DNA of 16,571 bases from Planctomycetota bacterium (GCA_003644265.1 QNBX01000102.1:1-16571); one strand, 5' to 3'. Shown: positions 1 through 7,643, counted from the stretch's first letter. Numbers and translations: made by a program. The notes: a model not told the origin generated them from the letters alone.

Positions 1-599
1 AGCTCATCGGGGCCGTCGTAGTGAGCCACCTCGCTGATGATGCGGCCGCGCACGCGCACGAACTCCTGGCTGAAGCGGTCGGCCAGTCCCACCGAGTAGG
101 CGTTGGCCAGGTCGACCACCACCGCCAAGCGCTGCAGCTTGAGATCGTAACGCGCGAACTGCGCCAAGGCCTGGGCCACCTCCGGGTCGGAGTAGCACAG
201 CCGGAAGACCCAGGCGTTGCCGACCGTGACGTCCTCGCCCGTGGCCGAAGGCGTGACCAGCGGCACCTCCCAGTTCATGGCGCTGGCGCCGGCGATCAGC
301 GTGTGGCCGGTGGTGAGCGGGCCGATGATGGTGGTGGCGCCGTGCTGCTCCACCAGCTGACCGACCAACTCGGGGATCAGGTCCTCGCGGCTCTCGGTGT
401 CGACGAAGACGAGACGCAGCGTGTGCTCCGGGTCGATCTCGTCCCAGGCCATCTCCAGGCCCTCACGAGCCTCGAGGCCCCACTCCTGAAAGGCACCGGT
501 CTGGGGCAGCAGCACGCCGATGCAGGGCGCGGGGCGTCCACAGGCCAAGGGCAGCAGCAGCGCCAACAGCAGCCAAGGCAGAGCGGCCACGCGCGTCAT
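1..599 (-). CDS. Periplasmic ligand-binding protein, branched-chain amino acid receptor type (partial, C-terminus outside window)
   Basis: The first 199 residues are visible and the frame stays open to base 1. The N-terminus is a secretion signal: a short basic start, a Leu-rich core, then Pro-Leu-Ala-Cys at residues 17-20. That is lipobox-like but has Pro at -3, so lipidation is uncertain. The mature part begins with the strand typical of Leu/Ile/Val-binding proteins (IGVLLPQTGAF). It continues with IIGPLTTGHT, a VPLVTPSATGEDVT segment and VFRLCYSDPEVAQALAQFA, which match the first lobe of the type I periplasmic-binding fold (Peripla_BP_6). The known family role is binding a small ligand outside the cytoplasmic membrane, either for an ABC importer or as a sensor. 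The ATG overlaps the stop of the upstream kinase gene (ATGA at 596-599), so the two are probably co-translated. No permease or ATPase gene is visible, and the ligand cannot be told. Confidence 0.85.
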   Translation of the reverse strand, partial: MTRVAALPWLLLALLLPLACGRPAPCIGVLLPQTGAFQEWGLEAREGLEMAWDEIDPEHTLRLVFVDTESREDLIPELVGQLVEQHGATTIIGPLTTGHTLIAGASAMNWEVPLVTPSATGEDVTVGNAWVFRLCYSDPEVAQALAQFARYDLKLQRLAVVVDLANAYSVGLADRFSQEFVRVRGRIISEVAHYDGPDE

Positions 600-2635
600 T
601 GCCCCGCCCTCGCGTTGAGCTCGCGATGCACCTCGCGCCAGCGGATCAGGATCCAGCTCTCGGGGTCGGAGTCGAGCACGGCGATGCGATCAGCCAGATC
701 AGCCGGAGCCAGCTTGGCCAGGGCCCCCAGCGAGGTGTAGCGCACCCACGGATCGGGGTGCGAGAGCTCTTCGGTGAGCGGCTCCACCGCGGCCTCACCG
801 CCGAGCTGCGGCAGGGCCTGCAGCAGCATGCGCCGGGCGCGCGGGTCGGCCTGCCAGCGCAAGGCGTCGAGCAGACCTCCCAGCACCGAGCTGTCGCCCA
901 CCTCGGCCAGGGCCACCGCGGCGTTCTTGACCACGATCCAGTCTCGGTCGCGTAGCTGGCCCTCCAGCGCCGCCAGGTTGGCCCGCCTGACGCTGGCGCT
1001 CAAGCCAGGCTTGGTCAGCTCGAACCGCAGCTGACGCACCAGGTCCACCTTCACGGAGCGGATCTCGATCGGGAGCATGCGGTCGAGTTCGGCCTCGTCG
1101 CCCAGCACCGTGAGCGCGTCGAGGTTGCCCATCAGATCGACCAGGGCCTCGTACTCGCCGCGCTGCAAGAGCGATCGTGCCTGCCCCACCAGCGCGGCGA
1201 TGCGTTCGCGCCGGGCGCGGGGCTGGCCGTCCTGGCCCTCCCGCGCCAGCAGGTCCACCAACTCGAGCACGCCTAGGGATCGGGCGTCGCTGTCGCCGCG
1301 GGCAGCCAGGGACGCACGCAGGCGCTCGGCCGCGGCGCTGGCGCCAGAGCCCCCGAAGGCGCCACCCAGCAAGAGCAGGATCAGCGTGATCAGCGCCGTC
1401 GCGAGGGCTGAGATGGAGACCACCACGCGATGCCTGCGCAGCAGCCGCCCGGCCCGCGGCAGGGGTCCCAACGGTCGGCTCAGGATGGGCTCGAAGTTGA
1501 GGAAGCGCCGCAGCTCGTCGCCCAGCTCCTCGGCGTTCTGGAAGCGGCGGTCGGGGTCTTTCTCCATGGACTTGAGCGCGATGGTCTCGAGGTCCTTGGG
1601 GATGCGCGGGTTGATGCGCGTGGGCGGCGGCGGGTCCTTGGTGATGATGTTGCGCAGGATCACCGCCACGTTCTTGCCCACGAAGGGCTGGTGCAACGTG
1701 AGCAGCTCGTAGAGCGTGACGCCGAGGGAGAAGATGTCGCTGCGGGCGTCGGGGCGCGTGCGCCGGGTGGCGGCCTGCTCGGGGCTCACGTAAGCGGGCG
1801 AGCCCACGAAGTCGCCCGTCTCGGTCAGGCTGCCGCCGCCCTGATCGCTCTTGGCCAAGCCGAAGTCCGACAACTTGATGCGCCCCTCGCGCCCGAGGAT
1901 CAGGTTGGAGGGTTTGACGTCGCGGTGGATCACGTCGTGGGCGTGGGCGTGACGCAGGGCGTCGGCGGCGTCGGCGATCAGCGCGGCCGCCATGCGATCG
2001 TAGCTGCGCAGGTCGAGCACGATGCCCTCGCGGATGCGCGGGTCGCCCGGCTGGGTGCCGATCAGCTTGCCGCCCCGCGCCCACTCGCTCACGTCCTGCT
2101 CGAGCCGGGCGCCCGAGACGCGCACAAAGCGGCGCCCGTGGGTCTGGGCCGTCTTGAGTCGGTCGATGATCTCGGCCAGATCGAGCCCCTCGACGAATTC
2201 CATGGCCATGTAGGCCACGCCACTCGTCGTGACGTCGGCGCCGATCACCGACACGATGCGCGGGTGGTTGAGCCCGGCCACGGCGGTGGCCTCGCGCTGG
2301 AAACGCCGCACCGTCTTGGCGTCGCGAACCAGCGCCGGCGAGAGCACCTTGAGCGCCACCCGGCGTCCCAGGCTGAGCTGCTCGGCCTCGTAGACCACCC
2401 CCATGCCGCCGCGGCCGATCTGCCGCCGGATGCGGTAGCCGTCCACCACGCTGCCGACGTGCACCGCCGGGCGTCGGCTGGGCGTCTCGCTGGCGACGCT
2501 GCGCGTGTACTGCTCGCGCGTGCCCGGCAGCGGCGGATACTCCGCGCGATAATCGGCCGCCTCGATGCGTTTGTCATCCGCGAGGATGCGCGTCTCGTCG
2601 CCGAACAGTGCGTCCGTGTTGGGAGGGTCTGCCAT
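596..2635 (-). CDS. Membrane-anchored Ser/Thr protein kinase with extracytoplasmic HEAT-repeat region
   Basis: From the chosen ATG the protein has 679 residues. An N-terminal tail of about 65 residues precedes a Hanks-type kinase domain. It has the Gly loop GRGGMGVV (74-81), the VALK lysine (K96), an alpha-C glutamate (about E115), HRDVKPSN (237-244, catalytic D239), DFG (257-259) and SPE (284-286). All key catalytic residues are present, so it should be active. About 55 extra residues (roughly 161-215) sit between the hinge and the catalytic loop. A basic segment and one hydrophobic helix (about 404-424) anchor the protein, which places the C-terminal 250 residues outside the cytoplasm. Residues 550-640 look like HEAT repeats (DRDWIVVKNAAVALAEVG, HPDPWVRYTSLGALAKL). 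The domain order is typical of planctomycete kinases. A GTG at 2662 would add nine residues; neither start has a clear Shine-Dalgarno. The stop overlaps the start of the ligand-binding protein gene. The substrate is unknown. Confidence 0.9.
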   Translation of the reverse strand: MADPPNTDALFGDETRILADDKRIEAADYRAEYPPLPGTREQYTRSVASETPSRRPAVHVGSVVDGYRIRRQIGRGGMGVVYEAEQLSLGRRVALKVLSPALVRDAKTVRRFQREATAVAGLNHPRIVSVIGADVTTSGVAYMAMEFVEGLDLAEIIDRLKTAQTHGRRFVRVSGARLEQDVSEWARGGKLIGTQPGDPRIREGIVLDLRSYDRMAAALIADAADALRHAHAHDVIHRDVKPSNLILGREGRIKLSDFGLAKSDQGGGSLTETGDFVGSPAYVSPEQAATRRTRPDARSDIFSLGVTLYELLTLHQPFVGKNVAVILRNIITKDPPPPTRINPRIPKDLETIALKSMEKDPDRRFQNAEELGDELRRFLNFEPILSRPLGPLPRAGRLLRRHRVVVSISALATALITLILLLLGGAFGGSGASAAAERLRASLAARGDSDARSLGVLELVDLLAREGQDGQPRARRERIAALVGQARSLLQRGEYEALVDLMGNLDALTVLGDEAELDRMLPIEIRSVKVDLVRQLRFELTKPGLSASVRRANLAALEGQLRDRDWIVVKNAAVALAEVGDSSVLGGLLDALRWQADPRARRMLLQALPQLGGEAAVEPLTEELSHPDPWVRYTSLGALAKLAPADLADRIAVLDSDPESWILIRWREVHRELNARAGQ

Positions 2636-2728
2636 GGAGGGAACTAGTCTAGCGCCTGTCACCTGGACACTGGATTGTTGCGGAATGCCGGCCGGCCAAG
2701 CGATCGGGTCGGGTGCGCGAGTCCAACC

Positions 2729-4459
2729 TCACTTGCCAATACAGAAGCGGGAGAAGATACGAGCCAGGACCTCCTGCGTGACCTGCAGCGGCTGCTCGGC
2801 CTCCCGCTCCAGCAGATCGAGGGCCTCGCGCAGGGCCAGGGCCAGCAGCGGCAGCTCGGCGCTGCGCGCTCCGTCCAAGGCGGCCTTCAGGGCGCTCTGC
2901 ACCTGGCGCGCGGCCTGCGCCTCCCCGCGGCTCGCGGCGGCGGGCATGGGCACCACGGGAGTGGCGGCGGCCATGGCGGCCCACAACGCGTCGATGCCCT
3001 CGCCGGTGTGTGAGCAGACGGCCCACGCAGGCGCCGGCGCTGGCGCTGGACCGGCGGGCGCGGGTTCAAGCTCGGCCTCAAGTGCGGGCTCAAGCTCGGC
3101 CTCGAGTCGCTGCGCGGCGGGCGCGAGGTCAGCATCGGACCCCGCCCGTGGCGCGGCGGGCGCGGGCTCGCCAGGGAGCCTTCGCCGCAACTCAGCGGGC
3201 AGCAGGTCCAGCTTGGTCAGCACGGTCAGCGCCGAACGCGAACCGGCGGCCCGGGCGCGGCGTGCGGAGCCCGGGTCGTTGGGCGCCGCGCTCGCGTCAC
3301 GTACGTGCAGCACCAAGGCCCCCTCGGGAAGCTGGCTCAGGAACAGCTCCATGGCCTGGCGCTCGAGGCCCTGGTCGAGCTCTTGGCCTTGGCCCTGGTC
3401 GAGCTCTGCGCCATGCTCGTCGCTGGCGCCCGCGTCGGTGTCTTGGATCGACTCCGGGCCGGAGCCTGCGCCGGGCTCTGCTCCTGCATCGATGCCGGGG
3501 CCGTCCAGCAGGCGCCAGCGGCGGCCGCCCCGCGTGAGCGCCACTTCGAGCGCGTCGCGGGTCGTGCCCGCCATGGGCGAGGTGGCCAGCCTCGCGCCCG
3601 GCGCCAGCGCCATGACCAGCGACGACTTGCCCGCGTTGGGCGGGCCCAGGAGCACCACGTCGGTCTCGCCATCCCGGGGCGGCACGCGCGCGGCGTCGTC
3701 AGCCAGGTCGCCAGCCAGCTCGGCGGCAGCGGCGATGCCCACCCGCAGCGTGTCGGCGTCCACCGCTTCGGCGTCCTCGTCCTCGAAGTCGACGTGGGCT
3801 TCGAGCTGCGACAGCAGGTCAAGCAGGGCCTCGCGCAGGCGCCGCCCCATGCGCGCGCCTCGGCCCGTGAGCGCGGCAGCGGCAGCGCTCAGCTGCTCGA
3901 CGTTGACGGCGTTCGACAGGTCCAGCACGGCCTGAGCCTGGGTCAGATCGAGGCGGCCCGTGGCCACGGCCCGGCGGGTGAACTCGCCCCGTGCCGCCGG
4001 TCGGGCCCCGGCCTGCACGCAGCGCCGCAGCAGTTCGGCCACCACGGGCGGCCAGGCGGGCAGGTGCAGCTCCACGACATCCTCACCGGTGGCGGAGCGC
4101 GGAGCCCGCCAGGCCAGCAGCTCCAGCGGCAGCCGGGCTCCCCCGCCCAGGTCCAGCGAGGCCTGGCCAGCGCGCCCCGCCGGCGGCAGCTCCAGTTCCG
4201 GCACGCCCTCCGACTCCGACTCCGACTCCGACTCCGACTCCGGCGCGGGCGCGGGCGCCACGACCCCGCGTTCCTCTTCGAGGCCTCGGTCCGGCGACGC
4301 GGGCGGCTCGGAGCGCAGCGGCGGCCAGCCGTCCAGCACGCGACACACCAGCGCGCGACAGCCCTCGCCGGAGAGGCGCACGATGGCGCGCTGGCCCGGC
4401 CCCGCGGCGGTGGCCGCCGCCACGATGGTGTCGACCGGCGAGGCCGGCCCGGCGCTCAC
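2729..4459 (-). CDS. mnmE: tRNA uridine-5-carboxymethylaminomethyl modification GTPase MnmE (long, insertion-bearing form)
   Basis: MnmE works with MnmG to modify U34 of certain tRNAs, using a folate-derived one-carbon unit. The N-terminal folate-binding domain is recognisable (DTIVAAAT at 10-17, AIVRLSG, then TGEDVVEL at 124-131). So are the helical-domain start GEFTRRAVATGRLDLTQAQA, the P-loop GPPNAGKSS (272-280), G2 GTTRD (298-302), G4 TKLD (415-418), a G5-like CSHTGEG (482-488) and the C-terminal FCIGK (572-576, catalytic C573). It has 576 residues against about 450-460 normally. The excess lies in three low-complexity insertions: an acidic stretch with Glu-Ser repeats (about 50-105), an acidic Gly/Gln/Asp stretch after G3 (about 324-363) and a Glu/Pro/Ala stretch between G4 and G5 (about 430-478). 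G3 reads DGPG rather than DTAG, and the usual switch II sequence is not seen. The GTG start overlaps the hydrolase stop (GTGA). Confidence 0.93.
   Translation of the reverse strand: MSAGPASPVDTIVAAATAAGPGQRAIVRLSGEGCRALVCRVLDGWPPLRSEPPASPDRGLEEERGVVAPAPAPESESESESESEGVPELELPPAGRAGQASLDLGGGARLPLELLAWRAPRSATGEDVVELHLPAWPPVVAELLRRCVQAGARPAARGEFTRRAVATGRLDLTQAQAVLDLSNAVNVEQLSAAAAALTGRGARMGRRLREALLDLLSQLEAHVDFEDEDAEAVDADTLRVGIAAAAELAGDLADDAARVPPRDGETDVVLLGPPNAGKSSLVMALAPGARLATSPMAGTTRDALEVALTRGGRRWRLLDGPGIDAGAEPGAGSGPESIQDTDAGASDEHGAELDQGQGQELDQGLERQAMELFLSQLPEGALVLHVRDASAAPNDPGSARRARAAGSRSALTVLTKLDLLPAELRRRLPGEPAPAAPRAGSDADLAPAAQRLEAELEPALEAELEPAPAGPAPAPAPAWAVCSHTGEGIDALWAAMAAATPVVPMPAAASRGEAQAARQVQSALKAALDGARSAELPLLALALREALDLLEREAEQPLQVTQEVLARIFSRFCIGK
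3067..3103. repeat. 24-base-period direct repeat in the mnmE G4-G5 insertion
   Basis: CAAGCTCGGCCTC occurs at 3067-3079 and 3091-3103, again with a 24-base period. On the coding strand it gives the repeated Glu-Ala-Glu-Leu-Glu-Pro-Ala of the insertion between G4 and G5. Confidence 0.75.
3367..3407. repeat. 24-base-period direct repeat in the mnmE switch II insertion
   Basis: A 17-base sequence (GGCCCTGGTCGAGCTCT) occurs at 3367-3383 and again at 3391-3407. The period is exactly 24 bases, eight codons. It encodes the repeated Glu-Leu-Asp-Gln-Gly of the insertion after the G3 motif, and looks like an in-frame internal duplication. Confidence 0.8.
4209..4238. repeat. Hexanucleotide microsatellite inside mnmE
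   Basis: Five perfect copies of TCCGAC (plus strand) are followed by a partial copy. On the coding strand they read Ser-Glu repeatedly and make up the acidic Glu-Ser run at MnmE residues 74-84. The unit is six bases, so slippage would stay in frame. Confidence 0.9.
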
Positions 4460-5451
4460 GGCAGCAGCGCGGCCAGGGGCTCGACCAGCAGGCGCGCCTT
4501 GCGCCGGCTGCCCTTCGGGTCGAGGTGGATCGGATCCACGAAACCGCCGCCACCGAACAGGGTCGCCAGATCCACCAGCGGGACATCGCGCTCCGCCGCC
4601 AGCGCGCGCAGAACGTCGTTGTGCTGGTCGATGCCGGGGCCCAGCCCCGGGTCGCTGCCGATGCTGGCAGGGTCGTAGGGCATGGTGGTCAGGACCAGCG
4701 GCACGTCGTGCGCGGCGGCCACGCCCAGCATGGAGATCAGGTTGCGCCGGAAGCTGCCCGTGCCCGCGCGCTCCAGGCGCGAGAGCACGTCGCCGGGCTC
4801 AGCGGCGTCGGCCGCCGGATCGGGCGCCTGCTGAATGAAGAAGTTGATGCCGGACAGCTCGCCGCCGGTGGGCGCGTAGCCCTCGGGCGAGCCGTTCCAC
4901 ACCTTGCGGAAGTGGCCGTAGCCAGGCTCAAAGCCCGGGTAGCGCCGGGGACGCACGTCGTTGGCGGCGTGGTGCAGCACCAGCAGGTCGGGCTTCAGCT
5001 CCAGCACGTCGAAGGCCAGGCGCGCCAGGCTCTCGGCGCTGGTGTAGGACTCGACGCCGGCGTTGACGACCTCGATATCGAGTTCCGGACGCGCCGCCGA
5101 AAGCAGCCTGCCCAGCACCGCCGGCCAGGCTTCGCTGTCCGCGACCCTGAATCCGTAGGTGGTGGAGCCACCCAGGCACACCACGCGCGTTCGCCCCTCC
5201 GGCTTGGGCTGCTGCAGTTCGGCGCCGCGGTAGCCGAGGGCGTTGGAGCTGCGCAGCGGCTGGCCCTCGCGCGTAAACGACGGCACCAACCCGAACATGA
5301 CGTACGGCTTGGCCTCGAACGCCAGCCCGGTCACGGTGACGCCGCCCCCCGAGAAGGGCGAGAGCCACCAAGCGCCGTAGCACAGCGCCGCCAGCATGAG
5401 CACCAGCCCCAGCCGGGAGCGCTGCGGCCGGCGGCGAGGCTCCTTCGTCAC
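4456..5451 (-). CDS. SGNH/GDSL-family hydrolase, membrane-anchored or exported
   Basis: The protein has 331 residues. It opens with a basic N-terminus and one hydrophobic segment (about 12-33), a signal anchor or signal peptide that would put the enzyme outside the cytoplasm. The SGNH blocks are present: GGSTTYG (94-100, nucleophile S96), NAG (130-132), AAND (162-165, block III Asn) and DPIH (306-309, the Asp/His pair). The family hydrolyses or transfers acyl groups on lipids, sugars or polysaccharides; the substrate here is not evident. I chose the GTG at 5451 because it overlaps the yidC stop as GTGA. The open frame continues upstream to 5601, but that part lies inside yidC and is Arg/Gln/Ala-rich without domain features. 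The 3' end overlaps mnmE by another GTGA. A hydrolase between yidC and mnmE is unusual, because the ancestral gene cluster has jag there. Confidence 0.87.
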   Translation of the reverse strand: MTKEPRRRPQRSRLGLVLMLAALCYGAWWLSPFSGGGVTVTGLAFEAKPYVMFGLVPSFTREGQPLRSSNALGYRGAELQQPKPEGRTRVVCLGGSTTYGFRVADSEAWPAVLGRLLSAARPELDIEVVNAGVESYTSAESLARLAFDVLELKPDLLVLHHAANDVRPRRYPGFEPGYGHFRKVWNGSPEGYAPTGGELSGINFFIQQAPDPAADAAEPGDVLSRLERAGTGSFRRNLISMLGVAAAHDVPLVLTTMPYDPASIGSDPGLGPGIDQHNDVLRALAAERDVPLVDLATLFGGGGFVDPIHLDPKGSRRKARLLVEPLAALLP

Positions 5452-7346
5452 GCGGCCTTGCCCGAGGCCGGCCTCCCGACCGGGACGGGCTTGCCGTCCA
5501 CCGGCCAGATGCGCTTGATCACGCGCATCTCGAAGATGCCCAACAGCGACGAGGTCAGGATGTAGAGCGAGAGCCCGGCGCTGTAGCTGTAGAGGAACCA
5601 CAGCATCAGCAGCGGCATGAAGCTGCCCATGATCTTCTGGGTCTGCTGCTGCTGCTCGTCACCGGCCTTGGGCTGGCTACGCATCTGCACGATGGTGGCC
5701 AACGCCATCAGGATCGGCAGCAGGTTCACCGCCTCGAGCCCGAAGAAGCCGAAGGGCATGGCGTCGGGGCGGGAGAGGTCGTTGATCCAGCCGCCGAAGG
5801 ACGACTGCCGCAGCTCGATGGACGTGCCCAGGATCTGGAACAGGCTGATCCAGATGGGGAACTGCAAGAACATGAGCAGGCAACCGCCCAGCGGCGGCGT
5901 GGCGCCGTGCTCCTTGAGCAGCTTCATCTGCTCCTGCTGGAACTTGCTCTTGTTGTTCTTGTACTTGGTCTTGAGCTCTTCGAGCTGCGGCTTGAGCTTC
6001 TGCATGACGCTGGAGTAGCGCTGCATGCTCGTCTGCTGGCGGCGGTTGATGGGGAACAGGAAGCCGCGCACCAGCAGGGTGAGCAGGATGATGGCCACGC
6101 CCCAGTTGCCAAACACGCCGTGGAAGAAGCGCAGGATCGACAGCAGCGTGCGGTTGATCCAGGCCATGTTGCCGTAGGCCTTCTCGATCACCGGCAGCAG
6201 GTACGACAGCCCCGGCTCCTTTGTCAGCTCGACCGACTTGGGTCCGGCGAAGAACGAGAAGTCGAACAACTGCGTCTCGCCCGGGCCCAGGTTGAGCACC
6301 AGCAGCTGCAGCTCGGTGGCGGCGGCCTCTGGGACGTCATCCGCCAGCTCGGCGCGCAGCCGGGCGGCCTGGCGTGGGTCCGCCGGCTGCTGCTCATCGA
6401 CCATGCGCTGCAGGCGCAGCTCGTCCATCACCGGCAGCGGCAGCACCTGGCGCACGTCGGTGTCGCCCACCGGGGCCAGCACCGACGCGAAGTAGTTGGT
6501 CATGGTGCCGGTGGCCAGCAAGCGCTCGCCCTCGGCGATGCTGCGGCCCTCGCCCACCAGGTCGCTGTCGCTCCAGCTGATGATCTCGGGGTCGGCGCCC
6601 TGGCCTTCGAGGATGGCCACGGCCGTGGGGCGACCGTAGAAGCGGCTGCTGGCGTCGCGATCCACCAGCCCGCGCGCGCCTTGCAGCACCAGCGACAGCG
6701 ACGACAGGCGCTCGCTGCCCTCGTTGGTGACGCTCAGCGAGAGCTCGTGCACGTAGGGCGCTGATCCCAGGCGCACCTTGCGCGTGAACAGCAGCCCGTC
6801 GGCGGTGCGACGGGTGAACACCAGACCCTCGTCGTCGCGCTCGAGCTCCCAGCTCACGCGGTCGAGCGCGTAGACGTCGCGCACATCGCGCAGCAGCAGG
6901 TTGGGGTGCTGGCCGTCCAGCACGTCGAGCAGCGGCAGCGGGTCGTCGTTGCCGAGCGTGGCGTGGTACTGGTTGAGTTCGAGCTGGGTCAGCGCCGCGC
7001 CGCGCGAGGTCCAGCGCGAGGTCTGATCATCGGAGCTGAGCTGCTCCTCGCGCAACGGCGCCTCGGGCAGGCTCGCCCCCGCCGCGTCGGCGCTCGCGTT
7101 GGCAGCGCCGTTTGCGTCGCCGCCAGCGGCGTCAGCGGCCCCGGCGTGAGCCGCCCGGTCCGCAAGATCGGAGCGCGACCCCGGCGCGAACGCTGATCCG
7201 CCGGCCGGGCCGCCATCGCTGGCGCTCACGGCGGCAGGGTCTCCCAACTCGCCACCCTCCGGCACGTCGGGGCGAGGCACCGACTGCAGGTAGAGCATCA
7301 CGAACAGGATGCTCAGGGCGAGCGCGAGGGGCAGACGCTTCTCCAT
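5448..7346 (-). CDS. yidC: Membrane protein insertase YidC/Oxa1
   Basis: YidC inserts and folds inner-membrane proteins, alone or with SecYEG. This is the long, Gram-negative-type form: 632 residues with TM1 at 5-20, then an Ala/Gly/Asp-rich linker (about 30-95) and a large periplasmic beta domain up to about residue 390. The conserved insertase core follows. TM2 (about 413-433) contains the hydrophilic-groove arginine in LLVRGFLFP (R427). A charged cytoplasmic hairpin follows (about 440-478, Lys/Gln-rich), then TM3 with the PPLGGCLLMFLQFPIWISLF signature (about 484-503), TM4 (about 535-553) and TM5 (about 575-605). The protein ends in a short basic tail. The ATG at 7346 begins a clean signal-anchor sequence (MEKRLPLALALSILFVML). 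The upstream Trm112-like gene ends 27 bases away and the downstream hydrolase overlaps by 4 bases, so yidC is an internal gene of the operon. Confidence 0.96.
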   Translation of the reverse strand: MEKRLPLALALSILFVMLYLQSVPRPDVPEGGELGDPAAVSASDGGPAGGSAFAPGSRSDLADRAAHAGAADAAGGDANGAANASADAAGASLPEAPLREEQLSSDDQTSRWTSRGAALTQLELNQYHATLGNDDPLPLLDVLDGQHPNLLLRDVRDVYALDRVSWELERDDEGLVFTRRTADGLLFTRKVRLGSAPYVHELSLSVTNEGSERLSSLSLVLQGARGLVDRDASSRFYGRPTAVAILEGQGADPEIISWSDSDLVGEGRSIAEGERLLATGTMTNYFASVLAPVGDTDVRQVLPLPVMDELRLQRMVDEQQPADPRQAARLRAELADDVPEAAATELQLLVLNLGPGETQLFDFSFFAGPKSVELTKEPGLSYLLPVIEKAYGNMAWINRTLLSILRFFHGVFGNWGVAIILLTLLVRGFLFPINRRQQTSMQRYSSVMQKLKPQLEELKTKYKNNKSKFQQEQMKLLKEHGATPPLGGCLLMFLQFPIWISLFQILGTSIELRQSSFGGWINDLSRPDAMPFGFFGLEAVNLLPILMALATIVQMRSQPKAGDEQQQQTQKIMGSFMPLLMLWFLYSYSAGLSLYILTSSLLGIFEMRVIKRIWPVDGKPVPVGRPASGKAA

Positions 7347-7373
7347 GGTGCTCGCAGCTCGGCTCGCGTCTCG

Positions 7374-7643
7374 TCAGGCCAACTCGTCGAGGGCGAAACC
7401 CTCTTCGACGAGCATGATCGGGATGCCACCGCGCACCGGATACGCGAGCTTGCCGTCCTGCCGCACCAGCGCCGCCTCCAGGGTCTTGTCCAGCGCCTGA
7501 CCGTCCTTATTGGCCAGCTTGCCGGCCTCGATGGCGGCGTTGATGCGCTGCAACAGCGCGTCATCCGCGAGGGCCACGGGCTCCTTGGTCTCCGGGCACG
7601 CCAGGATGGCCAACAGGTCCGCGTCGAGGCTTGGAGAGGTCAT
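7374..7643 (-). CDS. Trm112/YcaR-like small protein
   Basis: An 89-residue protein with the family's two hallmarks. LLAILACPETKEPV lies near the N-terminus (10-23), and LAYPVRGGIPIMLVEEG lies near the C-terminus (66-82). In eukaryotes and archaea Trm112 activates RNA and protein methyltransferases; bacterial YcaR-type homologues have no settled role. The classic zinc-binding CxxC is reduced to a single Cys (C16), and the middle is replaced by a helical stretch (about 28-60). It therefore belongs to a metal-free-looking subfamily. The ATG at 7643 has GGAG about 10 bases upstream. The open frame extends further upstream but has no domain features. It is the first gene of the minus-strand operon, 27 bases before yidC. 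Confidence 0.85.
   Translation of the reverse strand: MTSPSLDADLLAILACPETKEPVALADDALLQRINAAIEAGKLANKDGQALDKTLEAALVRQDGKLAYPVRGGIPIMLVEEGFALDELA

Noticed and set aside
1430..2647. Plus-strand open frame (405 codons) opposite the kinase
   Set aside because: The kinase motifs on the minus strand are unambiguous; this frame has no recognisable domain.
2690..2697. GGCCGGCC palindrome between mnmE and the kinase gene
   Set aside because: Short GC palindromes are expected by chance at this base composition, and there is no T-run to make a terminator.
2636..2728. Possible separate promoter for the kinase gene
   Set aside because: No acceptable -35/-10 pair at proper spacing was found on the minus strand in this 93-base gap, so an independent transcript is possible but unsupported.
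3305..4678. Plus-strand open frames opposite mnmE and the hydrolase
   Set aside because: They lie over mnmE and cross into the hydrolase; composition is Arg/Ala/Gly-rich without domains.
5452..5601. N-terminal extension of the SGNH hydrolase frame into yidC
   Set aside because: It would overlap the conserved yidC C-terminus by about 150 bases, whereas the GTG at 5451 gives a normal 4-base overlap and a proper signal anchor.
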